The translations under genes and the position numbers were made by a program. 48,756 nt of DNA from Bradyrhizobium sp. in8p8 (GTDB lineage: Bacteria > Pseudomonadota > Alphaproteobacteria > Rhizobiales > Xanthobacteraceae): NCBI RefSeq assembly GCF_000426845.1, contig NZ_AUGD01000029.1:1-48756 (forward strand), in the 5' to 3' direction. Shown here in pieces: positions 1-9,023 of this stretch (its first letter is position 1; each line of letters starts with the position of its first letter). The notes beneath the pieces are model-generated. The model was not told the origin of the DNA. It saw only the letters and a program-made list of their open reading frames with translations, and searched no databases.

Positions 1-2
1 CG

Positions 3-512
3 GAATTGCCACTACCATCTATCGGCACGATCGCGGCGGCACTGCCGGACGTCGCCATCGAGGTGTTTGCATTCGGCCGTGCACCGCTGGCGATCTCCGC
101 GCGCTGCTATCACGCCCGCATGCACAAGCTTGCCAAGGACAATTGCCGCTTCGTCTGCGAGAGGGATCCGGACGGCCTTGCACTGAAAACGCTGGAGCAG
201 CAGGATTTCCTGACCGTGAACGGGGTCCAGACGCTGTCTTACACCTGCACGAATCTGCTTGGCGATATCGGCGCGTTGCGCACTGCTGCCGTGAGCTCGC
301 TACGCCTGTCGCCTCAGCACTGCGACATGATTGCGGTCGCGCGGACATTTCGCGACGTTGTGGAGGGCCGGGACGACGCGGAAAGGGGAACCCGGCGCCT
401 GGCCGAACTCTATCCGAACGTTCCCTTCTCCAATGGTTTCCTCCACGGCGCGGCTGGCGTTTCGTATCAGCCGCACTCAGCATCAGAAGCGCGCTTTGTC
501 ACCGGGACGTGA
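3..512 (+). CDS. ubiV: UbiV, O2-independent ubiquinone biosynthesis protein (U32 family), C-terminal part
   Basis: This is the C-terminal ~169 residues of a peptidase-U32-like protein; the 5' end lies outside the window. UbiV works with UbiU (and UbiT) in oxygen-independent hydroxylation of the ubiquinone ring and binds a 4Fe-4S cluster. Three cysteines are visible with the spacing C-x12-C-x3-C (ARCYHARMHK...NCRFVCERD), which matches three of the four cluster ligands known for E. coli UbiV; the first would be upstream. The motifs FAFGRAPLAISARC and TVNGVQTLSYTC are typical of the family. It reads without interruption to TGA at 510. It fits the anaerobic-respiration character of the genes that follow. 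A UbiU assignment is less likely because the UbiU cysteine pattern differs. Confidence 0.85.
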   Translation, partial: ELPLPSIGTIAAALPDVAIEVFAFGRAPLAISARCYHARMHKLAKDNCRFVCERDPDGLALKTLEQQDFLTVNGVQTLSYTCTNLLGDIGALRTAAVSSLRLSPQHCDMIAVARTFRDVVEGRDDAERGTRRLAELYPNVPFSNGFLHGAAGVSYQPHSASEARFVTGT

Positions 513-687
513 CCTGAAAGCCTGCACTAAGTTTGCTCTCGTACAATGAGTCGGGTGCTCCGCCGCCCCTATCCTGATGTGTAAGAACTCCATGAGGAGG
601 ACCGCCGATGTGGCCGTACCGTGGTGAGGCCTTCCGGGCTCGGGAGGACGTCAGATGATGATGGGCGGCAACGTCTCGGAATAGACC

Positions 688-1984
688 ATGAGCTGCTTCG
701 CGGTTGCGACCGCGTGGCTGTTTGCGGCCGAGGCGCTGATGGTTGCTGGTTTTGGGTTTCCGGCCGTCGATATCGCCGCGCCTGATACGCTCGTCCTCGT
801 CCAAATCATCGCCATCGGCTGGCTCAGCCTGTGCGTCTGTGGCGCCCTCACGCAATTCATGCCGGTGCTGGTAGGCAAACCCGTATACAGCGAAGCGGCG
901 ACGCTGCCGGTGCTCTGTCTGCTTGTCGCAGGCCGCTGCTGCTCGGCTTCCTGGCGCTCGGCGGCCGGTTGCCGCCGTGGCTCTGGCTGCTTCCGTTCGG
1001 GGCGACGTTGCTCGTCTCGGGCTTCGGCCTGCTGGCCCCAGACCTGATCCTTACCATTTGGCGCGCCCGCCCGCTGTCTGGGCCGGCGCGGTTCGTGCTC
1101 GCCGGCCTCGCACCCCTTGGCGCCACGGCGGCGCTTGGCACCTCCTTTGCCTGGGGACTGGCGGGGCTCCGGCAGCGCGCCGCTCGGCGTCCTGCTTGGC
1201 GCCAGCATTCCGTTGCACGCGATCGCGGGGCTCGGCGGCTGGCTGACACTGACAACGATGGGCGTAAGCTATCGTCCCTCGCGATGTTCATGCTGTCGCC
1301 GGACGTCGATCCACGACGAAGCCGCGCAACCCTCTACGCCAGTGCCGGCACGCTTGGTCTTGCGCTGGCCGGTGGATTGGCTGCCATCGCGGTGCAGGCG
1401 CGGCTCGAGGGCGTGCTGTCGCTGGCGGGCGTCTCTTGTGTCGCGACCGTCGCGTTGTACGGCCGCGATGTCGTCGCTCTCTACCGCAACCGCAAGCGGC
1501 GCACGCTGGAGCTGAACACGACCATGGCGCTCTATGCGCTGGGCGGTCTCGCCGGCTCGGTCCCGGACTTGCGCCTGCACTGAACGGCTCTTTTGCCGCT
1601 AACCTCGACGCGTTCGCCTTCCTGATCACGTTCGGCTGGCTCTCTGGGCTAATGCTCGCAAAACTCTACAAGATCGTCGCATTCCTCACCTGGCTCGAAA
1701 CCTACGGGCCGGTGACGGGCCGCGTGCCGACCCAGCGAGTGCAGGATCTCGTGGTCGGAGCCCGTGCGGCGCGATACTTTGTCGGCTACTTCGTCTGGGT
1801 CTGGGTTGCTACGGTACTCCTGCTCGCGGGCCGAACACAGCCGTATCGCATCGCGCCGCTCGGCATGATGGCGGCCACGATGGGTATCGTGCACGAGCTG
1901 CTGCGTGTGCGCCGGCTTGCTGACGTGACGAAGAGTGTGCGGCTGCCGCAGGGCGCAAGGCTGCCGAGGCTGCTGCATTCGTGA
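688..1984 (+). pseudogene. Broken polytopic membrane protein of denitrification-type clusters (cassette A)
   Basis: A hydrophobic, multi-helix protein can be followed through three forward frames: from 688, across to another frame near 920, another near 1180, again near 1270, and a last change near 1560, ending at TGA 1982. Recognisable blocks are ALTQFMPVLVGKPVYSE, a histidine-bearing helix (LHAIAGLGGWLTLTTMGVSY), AMFMLSPDVD and a C-terminal AATMGIVHELLRVRRL. It resembles membrane proteins related to NnrS or to oxidase subunit I that sit next to DUF2249 genes in denitrifiers; the exact family is not certain. At least four frame changes mean no full product is made. A diverged second copy with the same blocks lies at about 17480-18110 on the other strand. 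The N-terminus upstream of 688 is also unclear. Confidence 0.7.
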
Positions 1985-2006
1985 AGCCTGTGTCTGGAGA
2001 GAATTG

Positions 2007-2496
2007 ATGACCGAATATCTCGAGGTAGACGTGCGACCGATCCTGCGCACGGGCGGAGAACCCTTCCACGATCATGGCAGCGGTCGCAAGCGTACGGCCG
2101 GTGCAGGGCACCCGTCTCTACGCGCCATTCAAGCTCGTGCCGTTGTTCGATGTTATGGCGAGCAAGGGCTTTGCGCATTCGGCAAGTGAAATCGGCGGAG
2201 GCGACTGGCAGGTTCTGTTCACGCCCCTGACGCGCCAGCAGCTGCGGGGCCGTTCAGCGACAAATGGCCTAGGTCGAAGGTCCGGCTCGACACCAGGGAG
2301 CTTGATCCGCCTGAGCCCATGGTACGGATCTTGGCCGCAGCCGAACAACTTGGCCCCGGCGAAACGCTCACGGCATTGATCGGCCGCGAGCCCGTGTTCC
2401 TGTTTCCGCAGCTTGAGAAGCGCGGCTACAACTGGCTTGGCAGGCTTCCTGCCTGATGGGGCGACCTATGGGCTCACAGTGAGGGCGCGGCCATGA
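2007..2496 (+). pseudogene. DUF2249 domain protein, frameshifted (cassette A)
   Basis: Starts at ATG 2007 behind a GGAGAG ribosome-binding site with MTEYLEVDVRPILRTGGEPF, the usual N-terminus of DUF2249 proteins, small cytosolic proteins of unknown reaction that accompany nitrite/NO reduction genes. The reading frame then changes near 2080 (YAPFKLVPLFDVMASKGFAH is in another frame), again near 2250 and near 2290 (EPMVRILAAAEQLGPGETL), and near 2445, ending GATYGLTVRARP before TGA 2494. The stop overlaps the ATG of the following DUF59 gene (ATGA at 2493), showing the original translational coupling. The second copy is at 15619-16122. Confidence 0.75.
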
Positions 2497-2763
2497 ACAG
2501 CGGTCTCATCGAGCATGTTCGCGAGCCCCTCCGCGTCGTGATCGATCCCGAGCTCGGCGCCCAACATCGTTGATCTCGGCTTCGTCTATGACATCACCAT
2601 CGACGATGGTGCCGCGCACACCACCATGACCGCGACCACCCCCCGCTGCCCCGCCTCTGGCTCCCTGAGGATGGGGTCGCGCGCAGTGCGGCGGTTCGAG
2701 CCGCCCTGGGATCCATCGATGATGACGGACGAAATCAAGTCTCGGCATCGCGCCCGTACATTG
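2493..2763 (+). pseudogene. DUF59/MIP18-type metal-sulfur assembly factor, frameshifted (cassette A)
   Basis: Begins at ATG 2493 inside the DUF2249 stop. The N-terminus MNSGLIEHVREPLRVVIDPE leads into ELGA, then a one-base shift near 2562 puts the hallmark stretch (IVDLGFVYDITIDDG) in another frame. The family cysteine is kept in TTPRCPAS. The last part reads PWDPSMMTDEIKSR and stops near 2763. DUF59 (PaaD/SufT-like) proteins help insert iron-sulfur clusters; in this setting the client was presumably an anaerobic respiration enzyme (inference). Compare the second copy at 15321-15622, which has lost both the DLG motif and the cysteine. Confidence 0.65.
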
Positions 2764-2781
2764 ATCGCGTTGGAGGGTGGA

Positions 2782-3348
2782 ATGATCAGTCCCGGCGAGA
2801 GCGGCGCGGCGCGTATCGGCATCCTGGTCGCGTCCGATCGCGCCAGCCGCGGCGAGTACGAAGACTAGAGCGGCTAGGCCATTGAGGGTTTTCTGTGCAA
2901 GGTCGTCTCCTCGCAATGGAAGCCGCTCCTGCGGATCGTTCCCGACGACATCGAGAGCCTTTCGAAAACCCTGACCGAGATGGTCGATCGCGACGGGTGC
3001 GATCTCGTGCTGACGACAGGAGGAACGGAACCCGAGCCGCGCGATCTTACGCCCGAGGCCACGCGCCCTCATCGAGCGGGAGCTGCCCGGGTTCGGCGAA
3101 CCGATGCGGCAGATGAGCCTGACGCAGACACCTACAGCCATCTTGTCGCGTCAGCTGGCCGGCGCGCGCGGCAGATGTCTGATTGTCAATCTGCCGGGAC
3201 GTCCGTCCTCGATCGAGCTCTGCCTGAATGCGGTGTTTCCCGCAAATCCTTATTGTCTGGATCTGATCGGCGCTGGCGCATCGAGGCAAGTCCCACGTTT
3301 TGCGCTGTATTTCGTCCGGAGCAGGAACGGACGTACCCTCCTGTGTGA
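2782..3348 (+). pseudogene. mogA: MogA-like molybdopterin adenylyltransferase, nonsense and frameshift mutations
   Basis: ATG 2782 opens a protein with RIGILVASDRASRGEYED, the start of MogA/MoaB proteins, which adenylylate molybdopterin before molybdenum insertion. Two in-frame TAG codons follow at 2866 and 2875. The same frame then continues with IVPDDIESLSKTLTEMVDRD and DLVLTTGGT(E)P, the molybdopterin-binding motif, before a shift near 3060 to another frame carrying GEPMRQMSLTQTPTAILSRQ and LIVNLPGRPSSIELCL. The C-terminus ASPTFCAVFRPE ends at TGA 3346 in a third frame. A molybdenum cofactor gene beside denitrification-type genes is consistent with a former nitrate or formate enzyme. It cannot make a full product. 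Confidence 0.8.
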
Positions 3349-4263
3349 GCCGGGTGGTCGAAAATTTCCGGCCGGACGTAATGGATCGCCTTGGACACGC
3401 CACGAGGCGATCCGCGCAATCAATCCGCACCTGATCTACTGCTCGATCTTGGGCTACAGACAGACCGGCCCTGCGGCCGAGCGAGCAGCTTACGCCATGA
3501 TCGTCCGTGCCGAAAGCGGCTTCGATCGGTCCATGATGCGCTATGCCGGCGAGCGCGATCGCCCGGCCGCTGGCGCGATCTTCGTCGCGGACGTGCTTGG
3601 CGGCACCTTCGGCTACGCCGCGATCCAGACCGCGCTTGTCCAGCCCGCACGAACGGGAGAGGGGCAGCGGATTGACGTCGCATTGATGCATTGCATGCTG
3701 AACCTACTGGTCTACGAGTTGCAGGAGGCGCAATTCCCGCGCTCTGTACCGCCGGCGGCTCATTGGGCCGGTGGCGCCGTCGACGGCCATATCCTGATTG
3801 CGCCGATCGCGCCGCGGAACTCTGCCGCGCTCTGAGAGGTGACGGGGCAGAGCGAACTCGCTGATGATCCCCCGCTTCAGGTCGGTGCCGGCACGCGGCG
3901 CTAACTGGACCGCGATGATGCAGCCGTCGAGAATGGACAGAGCGGCATCCCGTCCGCGAATGCATGGACGCTCTCGGGAAGGCTGGCGTGCCCGCCGCCG
4001 AATATCGCGATCCCGGCGCGGCCTTCACCGATCCGCATCTTCTGCAGCGCGGCGTGTTCGAGACGATTGCTGGCGGAGCAGGGGAGTTCATGGGCGTAAA
4101 TGCGCCCTGGAAAATGTCGGGCGCGGCAGCCACTTCGATGCAGCGGGAAATCCCCGCGATTAGTGCTCATCGCAATGAGGTGCTCTCGCGCGTTCTCGGG
4201 CTTTCGGTTGGGGGCAATCGCCGACCTCGCCCGGGCAGGAGCATTTGGACTGGCGGCGGACTA
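3340..4263 (+). pseudogene. CaiB/BaiF family CoA transferase, 5'-truncated and frameshifted
   Basis: The first recognisable piece is VVENFRPDVMDRLG, which lies about 90 residues into a normal class III CoA transferase, so the catalytic N-terminus is gone and the remnant directly abuts mogA. It continues with NPHLIYCSILGYRQTGP, GQRIDVALMHCMLNLL and AYDPHL-type C-terminal blocks (AEYRDPGAAFTDPHLLQRGV), ending about 4261 with GLAAD-stop. At least four frame changes (near 3390, 3740, 3850 and 4200) split it. These enzymes move CoA between carboxylic acids; the substrate cannot be told. Confidence 0.75.
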
Positions 4264-4312
4264 AGTCGACGTCCTCTCCAAACGGGGAGGAGACAATTAA
4301 ACTATTGGATAA

Positions 4313-4694
4313 TTGCTTTCGCATAACATAGCGCTGACGAAGGACTTGGTGTGGATCGTCTTCAGGCCCCTCGACCTGCCCACGATGCCAAAGCGCGTCA
4401 GCATCGAACTCAAGGGTAAGAACGGTCATGTTGACCTGACGTTTGCCAACACGAACGCCCACATGTTCCAACCTCCTGTCAAACATCTGATCCAACCGGG
4501 CATGACAGTCCATCAGACGGGCGCTGCGGCCGCGATCGGGGTGGCGGCGCCGGAGTTCGCGGTCGCCGACTGAGTTTCAGGCCGGACTTCCTAAAGTGAA
4601 GCTCGCGTTCGCGGCTGCAGCCAGGCTGATCGAGTTCTACCGTTTAACCGCCGGCGGACTGCTGCAACATGCGAACACTGCGACTCCCGAGTGA
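4313..4694 (+). pseudogene. Fragment of an unidentified conserved protein, C-terminal part
   Basis: A continuous stretch LVWIVFRPLDLPTMPKRVSI...FANTNAHMFQPPVKHLI runs to TGA 4571. A one-base shift at about 4572 restores EFQAGLPKVKLAFAAAARLI and ends at TGA 4692, so the stop is most likely a frameshift artefact of decay. I do not recognise the family; composition and codon use look like true coding sequence. No start codon region with a ribosome-binding site is evident, so the 5' part is probably lost. Confidence 0.4.
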
Positions 4695-4739
4695 AATAGC
4701 CGGTAGGCGCGCCGCTCTCGAGCCAAGGAGGCTTTGGCG

Positions 4740-5604
4740 TCAGGTTCGATTCAGGAGAGCATCGGCGCCGGCCTGTGCCTGCTTTTCGAGTTCGTCGCGC
4801 ATTAGGCGATAGACGAGTGGCAGCACCAAGGGGTTAGCGACGCGCCGCTGGAATAGAGCATCTTGAAGTTCCCGGGATCGTTTTCCGCACTCGGCATCGT
4901 CGCATCCGCTGGCCCGAACGCTTTCTAGGAATTTCTCGGCTTCGCCCTTTAGGGTCTCATAAGTCGCAGCAGAATCCGACTGCCTGAAGTGCTCGCGGAT
5001 CGCCCAGAAGATCGCAGGCGAGATCGTGGCGGCGACGGCCGCGAAGTCGATCAGCTTGAGATCCTCCACGACCGACCCGACGATCATCGCGACGAACGTA
5101 ATGCAGGCGCCGACGATCAGATAGGTACCGTACTTCCTTCGCAGCGCCGCGTCGTACTGCAGGTTCATGCGCTGGCAGACGAGACGGGCCATGGTGTGCC
5201 GCGCGGTCGGGGGAATTCCCACATACCAGCCTCGTCGCTCCATCGCCGCGCGGAGGCATCGACGACCTCCGCGTCTTCGCGCTTGCCGGCGACGAACGGG
5301 TCCCAAGGCATCTTTAGGACGCCGCAGTCGAATTCCTCGCTGATCTTCGCGGCGACCTTCAGCAGTCGACGTTGCGTCCGGTCGATCCACGTCACGTCCA
5401 AGGCGGTGCGATCAGACCGTAGAGCGCCACGTAGCGCCGGGCCGCCTGATGCGCAAATGCGAGCATGGCACCGGCGACGGGTACGACGACGGTGAGGATG
5501 ATCTGGAGTATCTGATAGTGGGTGGCATACGAATAGACGCGCTGCCGGGCCTTCAGCAGCCGCTGGAACTCGGGAGCGTCCTGATCGTGCGCGATCTCGT
5601 TCAT
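4740..5604 (-). pseudogene. S-4TM family pore-forming effector of a CBASS-like operon, frameshifted
   Basis: Read from ATG 5604 (MNEIAHDQDAPEFQRLLKAR), about 285 codons in all. There are four hydrophobic segments: two near the N-terminus (ILQIILTVVVPVAGAMLAF and VALYGLI) and two in the middle (YLIVGACITFVAMIVGSV and FAAVAATISPAIFWAI), then a soluble helical tail ending ADALLNRT at 4742. This is the architecture of S-4TM (SMODS-associated 4TM) effectors, predicted to form membrane pores when a CD-NTase makes a cyclic nucleotide. Two frame changes, near 5405 and 5235, break the gene. It starts 13 bases after the CD-NTase stop, so it is the last gene of the same operon. Confidence 0.8.
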
Positions 5605-5617
5605 GCTGCGCTCCCGC

Positions 5618-7047
5618 TCATTCGATGACGACGTAGAACGGCTTGCTCACGCCGACGAGGACATCGTCGCTGCGCCGGACGACGAATGCTTCGGCCATGT
5701 GGCTGCCCCGATACATCAACTGCTCCCATCTGCCGCCCCTTGTTCGATATCTCGAACCCGCCCCGGCCTGCCTTCTTGGACATCGCCTCGGCGGTGTTGG
5801 TGATGCGCCAATCGACGGAATATTCCGGCGGCACGGGGGTACCGTCTGCAAGCGAGGCGCGGAAGTACAGGCCGCCTTGACCCTTAAGCAACTGGCCCGC
5901 GGCCACCATCCGTCCACCCTGCACGTGGCTGGCGGAGCGCCACTCGGCCGTCACGGCGATTTCCGCCGGATGCGCGACGCTGCGCCTGGATGTGGGGCGG
6001 TCGCGCGAAGCCGGCCGGAAGGATCGACAATCCATAGTCGCGGACCATGTCAACTATTCCCCCGAGATGGGCCGCGGTCGAGTCCAGGAATCGGCCGACG
6101 AGGGAGGTGCCCGCGCTTTCGCTCATCCCGTCCGCTGCGGCCTTCACCACATCCGCCTCGGCGAACTCCGGTCCGAACACCGTTTGCCACGCCTTGATGG
6201 ATTCCTGGCGCCCTTCCATCGCGTGAGCCTCGTCGATCCATTTCCGGTAGCGCGCGATGACCGTGCGGAAGTTCGAATATTGCTCGTCGGTGCCGAAGAG
6301 CGGCGAAAAATCCTCGCTCCGGAGTTTCGGGTTCGTCACTGTCGGCCTCGTCGGGTACATCCGGAGTCGATTATCGAGACGGCCCATCAGCGTCTTGAGG
6401 GTGGTCGGCACGTCGGCGAACTCGTCGGTGCCTTTTTCAAACCACTGGATCTCGTTACCGAGCAGGTTCGTGAGGAGGACGGACGGGCAGGTGAAGGTCT
6501 CCTTGATGTCGCGCAGATACTTCACGAGGCGCGTCACCTTGCGGAAGGAATTGTTCCCCAAATACGCGTTCCTCTCCTTCATCCACTCGGTGTATTCGAC
6601 CGGCGACGTAAGTTCGAAGCTTCCCTTGCGGTTGCAGACCTCCAGACTACCTTCCCACAGCCGGCTGACGACGCAGGAAGCGAGGTCCACCCTGCTGTCC
6701 CCGGCGTAGGTGATCGTGATGCGGTAGTCCCACGTCTTCGTCTTGTCTTCGTAGGTCCTGCTGTCAGAGAAGACGCGGCCGAGGCTAGTCGGCCGCGGTC
6801 CACCCATCGACCGGATCCACCATGACGAGCAGGTCGGCGTCGAATTCGCCGCCGTCGACGGGACGGATGATCGTCTGGTGCGCCCAAGATCCCTGCTCGA
6901 CGAAGCTGCGGACCTTCGGCTTCCAGTCGGAATCACGGACGAACGACCTGAGCGCCGGGATGCTGGCTTCCAGGAAGATCGATCCTGGGTCTTGTTGAGG
7001 TTGACCGTATCCTTCAGGAATTCGTCAAATAGCGAGACCAGCTTCAT
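5618..7047 (-). pseudogene. CD-NTase (SMODS nucleotidyltransferase with AGS-C sensor domain), frameshifted
   Basis: From ATG 7047 (MKLVSLFDEFLKDTVNLNK) this is a DncV/cGAS-like nucleotidyltransferase, which makes a cyclic oligonucleotide alarm signal on phage infection. The active-site strand GSWAHQTIIRPVDGGEFDAD (G-S and D-x-D) is present, and the third acidic residue is in SRVDLASCVV. However, about 6790-6990 is in a different frame from the rest because of indels at both ends. The middle (LVKYLRDIKETFTCPSVLLT) is intact. The C-terminal AGS-C part, which contains GQLLKGQGGLYFRASLADG and AEAFVVRRSDDVLVG, has two more shifts, near 5990 and 5760. ATG 7047 overlaps the stop of the upstream DUF2235 gene (ATGA). 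No E1/E2/JAB genes are present, so this resembles a type I CBASS. Confidence 0.85.
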
Positions 7048-8199
7048 GTCGCGTCCGCCTTGGTCGGATAGTACCGCTTGAAGTCGTCGTGTCCGGCCAG
7101 CGCGTCCGGTCGATACGGAGCCGATCCTGCCGAGCACTGCACGACCGACGGAAGCTCGAACCGCCGGCCGACCGTCGGGTAGACCTTGGAAGCGTTGCCG
7201 ATGTCGCGAATCTTGACCTCCGAGGTCTGACGGCCGAGCAGGTGGCGCAGCCACCTCCAGTTAGGCAACGAGCCGGCCATGGCATCGATGGTGTCGCGCA
7301 TGCCGGCGATTTCGCAGTGCTGCTCGCCGCCGGCGTCTGGGCGGATATTCAGCGCCTGGCCGACGTCACCGGACCTTTCCATCTGGATGCCGTCGACGTA
7401 GATGGGGCCGGTGATCAGGCCGTCGGGGACCAAGATCGCTTCCCGGCACATCCATTCCAGCGCGACATCGGACAGCCGGGACTCGGGCTCCGGGTAGGAG
7501 CCGCCGACGTCGGAATGATTGCCGGCGAAAAACCACTGGCGCAGCCGTTCGTGCCCGGGGAAGACCGGGGCGCCCTCGTTGCCGCCGCCCCAGCCGACGC
7601 GGTCGAAGTCCTTCCGCCGCTCGTCGATCGCGTTGGCGGAGCGCGCGAACGCGACGTGGCGGCAGCCTGTCGAAGTTGGCTCCCTTCCACTCTGCCTTGT
7701 GCGAGCGGGATTCTCCGGGGGTGGGGTAGTCGACGATCGTCTTGGTCGTGGACTTGTTCTGCCAATACCAGAACGCCCCGAGCGCGCCGGCGACGATGAC
7801 GATCTGCGCGAGGAAGCCGGAGAGCATGAAGCCGGCGCCCAGCCAGGAACACAGCAGCGCGATCCCGACGGCCGGCAGGAATCCGCCGACGAACGCCGCG
7901 GCGGCGACGCCGGCGGCAGCCCCGCCTGGATGACGAAGTAGCGCAGGCCGCTCGCGCCGAGAGCCGCCACGGTGTCGAAGACCCCGATGAAGTAGGGTGC
8001 GACGTTGGAGTCGCTGCCGTCTCCGGAGCCGTATTTGATCTGGAAGCGCCGCGCCAGTTCGAGGCGCTCGGCTTTCGTACTGCTCGCGCGGATGGCCGGT
8101 GCCGAGCTCTAGCACGGTGTCGACCGCCTCCCTGGCGATGTCCTTGACCTGCTTGCGGTACCTCAATTCCTTTCCTCGTTTTCCGTCCGCGATCGCCAT
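7044..8199 (-). pseudogene. DUF2235 (Tle1-like) alpha/beta hydrolase with membrane segments, 5'-truncated and frameshifted
   Basis: The stretch RQWFFAGNHSDVGGSYPEPE (catalytic His) with LSDVALEWM, and GVFDTVAALG (catalytic Asp) mark a DUF2235/Tle1-type lipase. About three hydrophobic helices (ALGASGLRYFVIQAG, AFVGGFLPAVGIALLCSW, LAQIVIVAGALGAFWYW) are inserted between these motifs. The N-terminal third with the DGTGN and nucleophile GxSxG-type motifs is missing; what precedes is ELRYRKQVKDIAREAVDTVL from about 8199. Frame changes occur near 8095, 7920 and 7690. Its TGA at 7044 overlaps the CD-NTase start, placing it first in the CBASS-like operon, presumably as a phospholipase effector (inference). 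With no catalytic serine it cannot be active. Confidence 0.75.
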
Positions 8200-8595
8200 G
8201 ACGACCGATTTCGGTGAGGGCGAACTCTACCACGAAGCCCTCTGCCTCACCTTGATCGGCAGGCGGAAGTGCCCGCTCGACGTTCCCCTGATCGCCTTCC
8301 TCGCGAAGACGATGCAGAACCTAGCGTACCACCGTCGTGCGAAGGACGAACTGCGCTTCCTCGTCTCCGTCGAGGCATCCGTAGATCGCGGTCACGGTGT
8401 CGGTATCTTCCTGTTCGATGAGCGACAGTTCCGGATTGTGCTCGGTGAGGACCTGCAGATCCTGGATGTCCTCCGCGTTCGATTTCGCGTTCTTCCGCTC
8501 GCGCTTCAGCCATCGATCAGGCGGCGTACGACTACGCCATGCGGCGGATCAAGAAGGCCATGAAGGAGAGGTTCCCAGAAGGGCTTTCGTCATGA
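8198..8595 (+). pseudogene. Sigma-factor-like regulator with an internal inverted segment
   Basis: The plus strand reads GELYHEALCLTLIGRRKCP and VPLIAFLAKTMQNLA (8198-8326) and later AIDQAAYDYAMRRIKKAMKE to TGA 8593. These match the beginning and end of a family of small RNA-polymerase-sigma-like proteins. The expected middle (KRERKNAKSNAEDIQDLQVL then DGDEEAQFVLR) is found between them on the minus strand, about 8510 down to 8335. So the centre of the gene appears inverted, with a loss of roughly 15 codons at the junction. The first ~20-40 codons are also missing. The stop overlaps the ATG of the next gene (ATGA at 8592). The family assignment is from memory of related proteins. Confidence 0.55.
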
Positions 8596-9023
8596 CCAGG
8601 AAGAATCGCGGACGCAACGAACTGCAGCGCATTTCCGACGCCTTCGACGAGGACATCCTGAACGCCTCGCCGGCGCAACTGCGGGAGCTCTTGGCCGAAG
8701 AAGGCCTGGACCAGACCAAGGTCGTCGCGGAAATGGACGCCATACTTGAGCAGGCGAAGCGTTCCTTTGGAAGGCCCAAGCTCGATCAGGCCAAGGCCGC
8801 GATAGCCGCCCGCGGGTCGGAGCCCTCGAACGTTTCCGCGATCGATAGGGAGTGTGTCCGAGGCAAGCTCGGAGCTATACGTTCCGGCGCCGGCGAAAAC
8901 ATGGAAGGCATGATGACGGCGGCCCGCCGAGGAAAGAAGCTCTCGGCGCGCGACGAAGAGGGCGCCCTAGACGACCTGGCCCAACTGGAAGCGCTAGAGA
9001 ACGAAGGCGACCCGGAGGAATGA
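8592..9023 (+). CDS. Small acidic helical protein between a sigma-like gene and an ImmA/IrrE protease
   Basis: 143 residues, uninterrupted, starting MTRKNRGRNELQRISDAFDE. ATG 8592 overlaps the stop of the preceding gene and its TGA 9021 overlaps the ATG of the ImmA gene, so the three were translationally coupled. It is predicted helical and charged, with no signal peptide or membrane segment; the C-terminus (LDDLAQLEALENEGDPEE) is strongly acidic. I know this type of protein only as the regular neighbour of ImmA-type proteases. It could be the protease's target or an anti-sigma-like partner, but this is inference from position only. Confidence 0.7.
   Translation: MTRKNRGRNELQRISDAFDEDILNASPAQLRELLAEEGLDQTKVVAEMDAILEQAKRSFGRPKLDQAKAAIAARGSEPSNVSAIDRECVRGKLGAIRSGAGENMEGMMTAARRGKKLSARDEEGALDDLAQLEALENEGDPEE

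Noticed and set aside
4735..4760. GGTTCGATTC, reminiscent of a tRNA T-arm
   Set aside because: It is the last codons of the S-4TM gene on the other strand, and no acceptor stem or anticodon arm can be formed around it. No tRNA or rRNA was found in the window.
8247..8513. Minus-strand coding in the sigma-like gene as an independent gene
   Set aside because: Its protein piece fits exactly the missing middle of the flanking plus-strand gene and has no start, so an inversion is preferred.
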